The position numbers and the translations under genes are program-made. Below, one piece after another: positions 58,359-64,000 of a DNA stretch of 64,000 nt. Origin of the DNA: Catellatospora vulcania. Lineage in GTDB: Bacteria; Actinomycetota; Actinomycetes; Mycobacteriales; Micromonosporaceae. The stretch is from contig NZ_WARX01000001.1 in the NCBI RefSeq assembly GCF_009720385.1, forward strand, positions 930,001 through 994,000. Direction: 5' to 3'. Within the stretch, counting starts at the first letter, position 1; each line of letters begins with the position of its first letter. The notes below the pieces were generated by a model. It was not told the DNA's origin. It worked only from the letters and a program-made list of their open reading frames with translations, and did not search any database.

Positions 58359-59483
58359 ATGAGCCGCCTCACCAGGGCTGAGACGCAGCAGCGCAACCGC
58401 GCCTTCGTGCTGTCGGCGGCCCGCGCCGAGTTCGCCGCCCGCGGCTACCGCGAGGCCACCGTCGACGGCATTGCCGAGCGCGCCGGGCTGACCCGCGGCG
58501 CGGTCTACTCCAACTTCCCGGGCAAGCGGGCCCTCTACTTCGCCGTGCTGGCCGACGACGCCGAGCACGCCGCGGGCGAGCAGCAGCCGTCGCCGGGCCG
58601 CACGCTTGCCGAGGCGCTGGGGGCGTACGCGCGGGCTACCGTGGCCCGCCTGCCACCGGCGACCCGCGTGCCGGGCGCGCCGCCGCCCGCCCTGGACCTG
58701 GTGCCCGAGGTGCTCGACGACGACCGGGTCCGGCGGCCCTTCGCGCAGCTGCTCAAATTGCAGGCGATCCTGCTCGGGCTGGCCCTGGAGGGGCTGGCTG
58801 CCGGCCGCGGCACGCCGGAACCGGCGCAGCGGCGGGTGCGGGTCGCCGAGGCCGCGCTGACCACGTTGCAGGGCGCCAGCGTGCTGGCGCAGACCTCGCC
58901 CGGCTTCGTCGACCCGTTCCACGTCGTCGCCACCTGCGAGCACCTCGGCGAGCTTGACCTGAGCGACAGCTGGCAGCCGCTGTACGCCGCCCACGTCCCA
59001 CCGCCGCGCCCGTCCGACGATCCGTGGTCGCCGCGCCTCGCCGAGCAGGAGACCGCGCCCGTCGACGCGCTCGACGGCACGCCGGTGGACCTCGGCCTCG
59101 ACGGTGTGGTGGCCGTGCTCGGGCTGCACCGGCTCGCCGCGGTCGAGGACGCGGTGCGCGCCGCGCCGCCCGGGGAGCAGGTCACCGCGGTCCTGGTCAG
59201 CGGCACGCCGGGCGAGCTGATGCCGCTGGCCCGGCTGATGCTGGCCGAGTTGCGTCGCTGCCTGACCGCCGCGTTCCCGCGCCCGGCCTGGCCACGCCTG
59301 CGCATCGTGTACGACGAGAGCGGCGAACTGGCCGCGGCGGCCGGTGTGGACGCCGTCAGCGACGCCACCGAGAGCGCGGTGCGGGTCGTGTCCGGACGGA
59401 TCACCGCCCGCGCCGAGGGTTACGGGGCCTGCCTCGCCGTCGCGACCACGGAGCTCCAGGAGGAAGGCAAGATCACCGTTTGA
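58359..59483 (+). CDS. TetR regulator with an unusual C-terminal thioredoxin-like domain
   Basis: The 374-residue protein is nearly twice the usual TetR length. Residues 10-60 are a typical TetR helix-turn-helix ([53 protein letters not shown]). Residues 60-210 make a normal helical effector domain. The last 150 residues ([24 protein letters not shown] ... [50 protein letters not shown]) alternate strands and helices like an AhpC/thioredoxin-like fold but lack the CxxC. It diverges from the clpX-like gene. Its last codons lie in family D copy 2. Confidence 0.8.
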   Translation: MSRLTRAETQQRNRAFVLSAARAEFAARGYREATVDGIAERAGLTRGAVYSNFPGKRALYFAVLADDAEHAAGEQQPSPGRTLAEALGAYARATVARLPPATRVPGAPPPALDLVPEVLDDDRVRRPFAQLLKLQAILLGLALEGLAAGRGTPEPAQRRVRVAEAALTTLQGASVLAQTSPGFVDPFHVVATCEHLGELDLSDSWQPLYAAHVPPPRPSDDPWSPRLAEQETAPVDALDGTPVDLGLDGVVAVLGLHRLAAVEDAVRAAPPGEQVTAVLVSGTPGELMPLARLMLAELRRCLTAAFPRPAWPRLRIVYDESGELAAAAGVDAVSDATESAVRVVSGRITARAEGYGACLAVATTELQEEGKITV

Positions 59484-59533
59484 GGTCGGAATCTGTGGTC
59501 TGACCGCAGATTCTGACCGGAGACAGCGATCTT
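59469..59533. repeat. Family D 65-bp element, copy 2
   Basis: The unit runs from AAGATC (59469) to GATCTT (59533), the same 65 bp as copy 1 at 29329. Arms GGTCGGAATCTGTGGTC (59484-59500) and GACCGCAGATTCTGACC (59502-59518) pair with two G-U wobbles and a single central T. The first 15 bases encode the last four residues and stop of the TetR protein. Confidence 0.85.
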
Positions 59534-59628
59534 CGCGGCGGCGAGCAGGGCGCGGCGAGCGGTGATCGTGTTTCCGGCAGAGGGGGCCGGAGGGGCATAG
59601 TTTCCGCCATGCTGGATATGTGGTGGCC

Positions 59629-61359
59629 ATGACGGGTGCGGACGCGGGACTGGGCGGGGCACTGACACGGTTGCGCGACGCACTCACCGGGGTGCGCTAC
59701 CCGCTGGCCCTGCCGGGGGCCGCCGCCGCGACCAGCCTGGCCAAGGCCACCGCCGGCCAGCTCGACGACTATCTCATCCCGCGGCTGGCCCGGTTGGACG
59801 CGCCGCTGCTGGCCGTCGCTGGCGGGTCCACGGGTGCGGGCAAGTCCACTCTGGTCAACAGCATCGTGCGCGCCCCGGTCAGCATCGCGGGCGCGCGCCG
59901 CCCCACCACGCGCGCGCCGGTGCTGGTCTGCCATCCGTCCGACGCGGCCTGGTTCAGCGAGGCCAACCTGCTGCCGCGGCTGGGCCGCACCGGCGCGGTC
60001 GACGGCGGCGGCATCGGCCTGCTCGTCACCCCGGTCGCGGTGCTCAGCCCGGGGGTCGCGCTGCTCGACTCGCCCGACATCGACTCCGTCGAGGAGGAAA
60101 ACCGGGCGCTGGCCGAGCAGCTGCTGGCCGCTGCGGACCTGTGGCTGTTCGTCACCACCGCGGTCCGCTATGCCGACGCCGTGCCGTGGGAGCTGCTGCA
60201 CGCCGCCCGTGACCGGGGCACCGCCGTGTCGATCATCCTGAACCGGGTGCCACCCGGTGCCGAGGCCGAGGTGAGGCCACACCTGACCGAGATGCTGGAA
60301 GAGCACGGGCTCGGCGGAGTGCCCATGTTCGTCATCGATGAGCAGCGCCTCGACCAGCACGGGCTGCTGTCCGAAGAGGCCGTCGCCCCGCTGCGCGGCT
60401 GGCTGGACGAACTCGCCCGCTCCGCCGCGGCCCGCGCGGCCGTGGTGCGCCAGACCGTCGACGGGGCCGTCGCCGCGCTGTCGCCCGCCACCAGCCGCCT
60501 CGCCGCCGAGGCCGACGCCCAGACCGAGGCCGTCAAGGCCCTCGGCGCGTCCGTCGACAGCGCCTACCGCGAGGCCGCCGGCGCCGTCGACCAGGGCATC
60601 CGCGACGGGACAATGTTCCGCGGCGAAGTGCTCGCCCGCTGGCAGGAACTCGTCGGCACCGGCGAGTTCATGCGCAGCCTGCAGGCCAAGGTAGGGCGGT
60701 GGCGGGACCAGTTCGTCAGCGCGGTCACCGGCCGTCCCCGCCCCGCCGACCAGCTGATCACCGCGATCGAGTCGCAGCTGGTCGTCTTCGTGCACGGCGC
60801 GGCCGCCGACGCCGCCGAACACGCGGCCGCCGCCTGGCGCGCCCACCCCGCGGGCGGTGGCCTGCTCGCCGCGAACCCGGGCCTGGCCCGGGTCGGCCCC
60901 GACATCGACGCCCGCGCCGACCGGGTGGTCCGCGACTGGCAGCGCGGCGTGCTCGACCTGGTCCGCGACGAGTCGGGCGGCAAGCTGTTCGCCGCCAAGT
61001 TCAGCGCGTACGCCGTCAACGCGCTCGGGCTGTGCCTGATGGTGCTGGTGTTCGCGGCCACGGCGTTCATCCCGACCGGGGCGGAGATCGCCGTCGGGGC
61101 GGGCACCGCCGTCGCCGCGCAGAAGGTGCTCGAAGCCATCTTCGGCGACGACGCCGTGCGCCGCCTGGCCGAGCGGGCCCGGCAGGACTTCCTGACCAAG
61201 GTGGACGGCCTGCTCCAGCAGGAGGCGGCCCGCTTCCACGCCGTGCTCGACGGCACCGGGGTGTCCGCCGAGGACGGCGAGCAGCTGCGCGCCGCCGCCG
61301 CGGCCGTCGACACCGCGCGCCGGGCCGACCCGATCTCCCAGGACGGGGCCGCCGGGTGA
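59629..61359 (+). CDS. Dynamin-like GTPase (DynA/DynB-type), first of a pair
   Basis: ATG 59629 gives 576 residues; GTG 59620 is an alternative. G1 is GGSTGAGKST, G2 probably TTRAP, G3 DSPDIDS, and G4 is weak (LNRVPP). Long helical regions follow, and near residue 460 a hydrophobic hairpin (AYAVNALGLCLMVLVFAATAFIPTGAEIAVGAG) can insert in membranes. Its stop overlaps the start of a second GTPase gene, as in the dynAB pair of Streptomyces, which stabilise FtsZ rings during sporulation septation. That role here is inferred from arrangement and motifs. Confidence 0.82.
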   Translation: MTGADAGLGGALTRLRDALTGVRYPLALPGAAAATSLAKATAGQLDDYLIPRLARLDAPLLAVAGGSTGAGKSTLVNSIVRAPVSIAGARRPTTRAPVLVCHPSDAAWFSEANLLPRLGRTGAVDGGGIGLLVTPVAVLSPGVALLDSPDIDSVEEENRALAEQLLAAADLWLFVTTAVRYADAVPWELLHAARDRGTAVSIILNRVPPGAEAEVRPHLTEMLEEHGLGGVPMFVIDEQRLDQHGLLSEEAVAPLRGWLDELARSAAARAAVVRQTVDGAVAALSPATSRLAAEADAQTEAVKALGASVDSAYREAAGAVDQGIRDGTMFRGEVLARWQELVGTGEFMRSLQAKVGRWRDQFVSAVTGRPRPADQLITAIESQLVVFVHGAAADAAEHAAAAWRAHPAGGGLLAANPGLARVGPDIDARADRVVRDWQRGVLDLVRDESGGKLFAAKFSAYAVNALGLCLMVLVFAATAFIPTGAEIAVGAGTAVAAQKVLEAIFGDDAVRRLAERARQDFLTKVDGLLQQEAARFHAVLDGTGVSAEDGEQLRAAAAAVDTARRADPISQDGAAG

Positions 61360-62963
61360 GCGCGCCGACGGTGGTCGAGCGGATGGCGGCGCTCGAACGG
61401 TTCACCGCCGCCACCGCCGACCGGCTGCCCGAACGCGACCTCGTCCCGGCCCGCGCGCTGATCGCGCGGTCGGGGGAGCGGCTGGCCCTGTCGCAGCTGC
61501 ACACCGTGGTCGCGCTGGCCGGGGCGACCGGCACCGGCAAGTCCAGCATCTTCAACGCGCTGGCCGGGGTGCCGCTGTCGCAGACCGGCGTACGCCGGCC
61601 CACCACCGGTGAGGCGCACGCCTGCGTATGGGGCCCCGACAGCGCCGACCCGCTGCTGGACTGGCTCGGCGTGGACCGCCGCTACACCCGCGACGGCGGG
61701 ACCGAGCCCGACCTGTCCGGCCTGGTGCTGCTCGACCTGCCCGACTACGACTCGGTGCAGGCGGCGCACCGGGCCGAGGCCGACCGGCTGCTGTCCGTGG
61801 TGGACCTCATCGTGTGGGTGCTGCACCCGCAGAAGTACGCCGACAAGATCGTGCACGCCGGTTACCTGGCCCAGTTCCACCGCCACCGCGACATCACCGT
61901 CGTCGCGCTCAACGCCGTCGACCTGCTGTCCGCCTCCGACCTCGACGACTGCGTGAGCGACCTGCGCCGGCTGCTGTCCGCCGACGGCCTGGACGGGCTG
62001 CCCGTGCTGACCACCTCCACAGTCGGCCCACCGGGGCTGGACCCGCTGGTCAAGGCGATCCGGCAGGCGGTCGTCGCCCGTCAGGCCGCGGTGCGGCGAC
62101 TGGCCGCCGACCTCGACGGGATCACCGCCGAGCTGACCCCGACCGTCGCGGCCGACCCGCCGAAGGCCGCCCTGGACGCCGAGGCGAGCAGGGCGCTCAC
62201 CGCGGCGCTGTCGCAGGCCGCCGCGGTGCCGACGGTGGCCGCCGCGGTCGAGGGCGCGTACGTGCACCGGGCCCGCAAGATGACCGGCTGGCCGCTGCTG
62301 CGCTGGATCCGCCGTACCCGCGCCGACCCGCTGGACCGGCTGCACCTCGGCGACCACCGGGCCGCCGTCCCGGCCGCCACCTCCTTGGCCCCGGCGTCGC
62401 CCGCCGCCACCGCCGCCGTCACCAAGGCGCTGCGCGAGGCCGCCGACCGGGCCAGTGCGCCGCTGCCCGCGCCCTGGCAGGACGCCATGCTCGCGGCTGT
62501 GCGCTCGCATCGCGACGAACTGCCCGATGCGCTCGACCGCGCTGTCGCGCAGACCGACCTCGGGGTCGCCCGCAAACGCTGGTGGTGGCGGGCGGTGGGA
62601 CTGCTGCAATGGCTCGTCACCGCGGTGGCCCTGGTCGGCCTGCTCTGGCTCGGCGTACGCATCGGTATGCAGGCGCTGGCGCTGCCGCCGCTGCGCACAC
62701 CCTTGGTGGACGGCTGGCTGCCCATGCCCACGGCGTTGCTGGTGGGCGGCCTGCTGGCCGGGTTCCTCATCGCGGTGCTGGTGCGCCCGGTGGTCCGGCT
62801 GGCCGCCCGCGGCCGCCGCCGCCGCGCGGCCAGACGGCTGCGCGCCTCGGTGCAGGGCGTGGTCAAGCAGCTGGTCGAGGCCCCGGCGACCGCCGTCCTC
62901 ACCGACTACACAGACGCCCGCGCCGCCCTGCGCGAGGCCGCCGGCGGCACCGCCCGCCGCTGA
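61356..62963 (+). CDS. Dynamin-like GTPase, second of a pair
   Basis: GTG 61356 overlaps the previous stop (GTGA). The 535-residue protein has G1 AGATGTGKSS, G3 LDLPDYDS, G4-like LNAVDLLS, and a C-terminal pair of membrane helices (LLQWLVTAVALVGLLWLGV and ALLVGGLLAGFLIAVLV) followed by a helical tail. It would form a membrane-associated heteromer with its upstream partner at division sites. Confidence 0.85.
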   Translation: MSAPTVVERMAALERFTAATADRLPERDLVPARALIARSGERLALSQLHTVVALAGATGTGKSSIFNALAGVPLSQTGVRRPTTGEAHACVWGPDSADPLLDWLGVDRRYTRDGGTEPDLSGLVLLDLPDYDSVQAAHRAEADRLLSVVDLIVWVLHPQKYADKIVHAGYLAQFHRHRDITVVALNAVDLLSASDLDDCVSDLRRLLSADGLDGLPVLTTSTVGPPGLDPLVKAIRQAVVARQAAVRRLAADLDGITAELTPTVAADPPKAALDAEASRALTAALSQAAAVPTVAAAVEGAYVHRARKMTGWPLLRWIRRTRADPLDRLHLGDHRAAVPAATSLAPASPAATAAVTKALREAADRASAPLPAPWQDAMLAAVRSHRDELPDALDRAVAQTDLGVARKRWWWRAVGLLQWLVTAVALVGLLWLGVRIGMQALALPPLRTPLVDGWLPMPTALLVGGLLAGFLIAVLVRPVVRLAARGRRRRAARRLRASVQGVVKQLVEAPATAVLTDYTDARAALREAAGGTARR

Positions 62964-63087
62964 CCTCGCCCTCGTCCCGAACCAGGCACTTCAGATCGAC
63001 GCAAAGGCGCTGAACAGGGAATATGCTTCCTGGAAGGGCCTCCGCCAAGGCTTCCCGACATGCCCTCCGGCAGGAAGGCTGTGAAGT

Positions 63088-64000
63088 ATGGCCGGTGGTG
63101 AGCCGTTCGCGGCGAAGTTGACGGTATGCACAGAACTGGACGCGGGCAGTCTCGGCGCCGCGGTGCGTTACACCCATGCCGGCAGGCTGGAACTCGACCT
63201 GGCCCTGCAGCGCCTCATCGAGCGGGCCCGCGCCGTCGGCGCCGGCGACGAGCGCATCCGCGCGCTGCTGCGGGCGAATCTGGAGATGGCCCGCGGGGTG
63301 GATCTGACCCAGGTGCTGCACCGGCTCGTGGTGACCGCACGGCAACTGGTGCGAGCCCGGTACGCCGCGCTGGGTGTGGTCGAGGACGGGCACATCACCG
63401 AGTTCGTGTACGACGGCATGGACGCGGCGACCGCCGACCGTATGGCGCACGAGCCCGAGGGGCGTGGACTGCTCGGGCTGCTGCTGGCCGAGCCGCTCCC
63501 GGTCCGGGTCGCCGACATCTCCCGGCACCCGGGTTCGGTGGGCTTTCCGGAGCACCATCCGCCGATGACGTCCTTCCTCGGGGTGCCGATCGTGTCGGGC
63601 GGGCGGCTGCTGGGCAACTTCTACCTGACCGAGAAGCAGGGCGAGGCCGAGTTCAGCGCCTTGGACGAGGAGCTGATCATCGACTTCGCCGAGGTCGCCG
63701 CGGCCGCCATCGCCAACGCGAGCATCTTCACCGAGGCCTGCCGTCGCCACGCCTGGCAGGAGGCCATGGTCATGATCACCGAGCGGGTGCTCGGCGGCGT
63801 GGAGCCGGACACGCTGATGGCCGAGCTCATCAGCCAGGCGGAGCGGGCCGACCGGGCCGACGGCGCGTGCGTCGTGCTGCTCTCGCCCGACGGCCTCACC
63901 GTGACCGCCGTGCAGGCCATGGGCACGCTGAAACTGCTCGTCGACGCACCCGACGCGCTGCTGTCGGTGTGCGCCCTGGTGATGGCCGAGCGCCGGGTGC
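63088..64000 (+). CDS. GAF-domain sensor histidine kinase, DevS/DosT-like (cut by window edge)
   Basis: Only the first 304 codons are present and the frame stays open to the edge. A first GAF domain spans about residues 70-220: LVVTARQLVRARYAALGVVEDGHITEFVYDGMD, EPEGRGLLGLLLAEPLPVRVADISRHPGSVGFPEHHPPMTSFLGVPIVSGGRLLGNFYLTEK. This closely follows the heme-binding GAF-A of mycobacterial DevS/DosT, including the FPxHHPPM segment that carries the proximal heme His there. A second GAF begins near residue 235. A HisKA_3 kinase domain is expected beyond the window. It may sense oxygen, NO or redox state. Confidence 0.85.
   Translation, partial: MAGGEPFAAKLTVCTELDAGSLGAAVRYTHAGRLELDLALQRLIERARAVGAGDERIRALLRANLEMARGVDLTQVLHRLVVTARQLVRARYAALGVVEDGHITEFVYDGMDAATADRMAHEPEGRGLLGLLLAEPLPVRVADISRHPGSVGFPEHHPPMTSFLGVPIVSGGRLLGNFYLTEKQGEAEFSALDEELIIDFAEVAAAAIANASIFTEACRRHAWQEAMVMITERVLGGVEPDTLMAELISQAERADRADGACVVLLSPDGLTVTAVQAMGTLKLLVDAPDALLSVCALVMAERRV

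Noticed and set aside
16273-64000. A secondary-metabolite cluster controlled by the AfsR-like protein
   Set aside because: No polyketide, peptide synthetase, terpene or lanthipeptide genes are visible; the neighbouring genes are unrelated enzymes and regulators.

Overview
The window is very GC-rich DNA with actinobacterial gene style: GTG starts, frequent 4-base ATGA or GTGA overlaps, several apparently leaderless transcripts, RbpA, CU044_5270- and CGNR-type proteins, AfsR/SARP regulation and paired dynamin-like GTPases. Together with the secreted polysaccharide-degrading enzymes and the GAAGGGCACCTTC-type hairpin terminators, this suggests a chromosomal segment from a filamentous member of the Micromonosporaceae. 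That placement is inference; no rRNA or other decisive marker is present. I see no tRNA, rRNA, CRISPR array, prophage or intact insertion sequence.

Layout. 1-8.8 kb: a regulator tail, a DUF3291 protein, an alpha/beta hydrolase-like protein that lacks the nucleophile serine, a PadR/membrane-protein operon, DUF1905 and DHFR-like proteins, a methyltransferase, and a divergent MFS/TetR pair with two matching operators. 8.9-16 kb: a large AfsR-like regulator, an MFS exporter, and an ECF sigma factor divergent from a hydrolase. 16-21 kb: a 1535-residue secreted GH87 alpha-1,3-glucanase with many binding modules. 21-30 kb: two ECF sigma/partner pairs, a DJ-1-like protein under a perfect palindrome, a deaminase-like protein, a RelE-like toxin-antitoxin pair and small membrane proteins. 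30-41 kb: a TetR/acyltransferase operon, a Tat lipoprotein, a CBM2-GH5 cellulase, an aldo/keto reductase, rbpA, a secreted coiled-coil protein, and a sigma factor fused through a membrane segment to a CAP domain. 41-51 kb: transporters, an esterase/TetR/hydrolase locus with paired operators, a diguanylate cyclase, a GH67-like ectodomain on a polytopic membrane protein, and an Eis-like acetyltransferase. 51-64 kb: a LacI/CebR-like regulator, N-formylglutamate amidohydrolase, NUDIX, sulfatase, an ornithine-cyclodeaminase homologue, a second-type ClpX, a TetR with an unusual C-terminal domain, two dynamin-like GTPases and the start of a DevS-like GAF sensor kinase.

How genes work together. Palindromes built around GGAGCGCTCC lie upstream of the cellulase, the aldo/keto reductase and the LacI-family gene, so the LacI protein may control cellulose use and itself. 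Four ECF sigma factors, each different in architecture, indicate strong extracytoplasmic signalling.

The signal least explained by ordinary annotation is a set of short intergenic inverted-repeat elements. Four families (59, 60, 77 and 65 bp; 2, 3, 3 and 2 copies) keep exactly the same length in every copy although their sequences diverge. A fifth family (2 copies) forms convergent terminators whose paired bases co-vary. These look like dispersed small mobile or RNA elements rather than chance hairpins.
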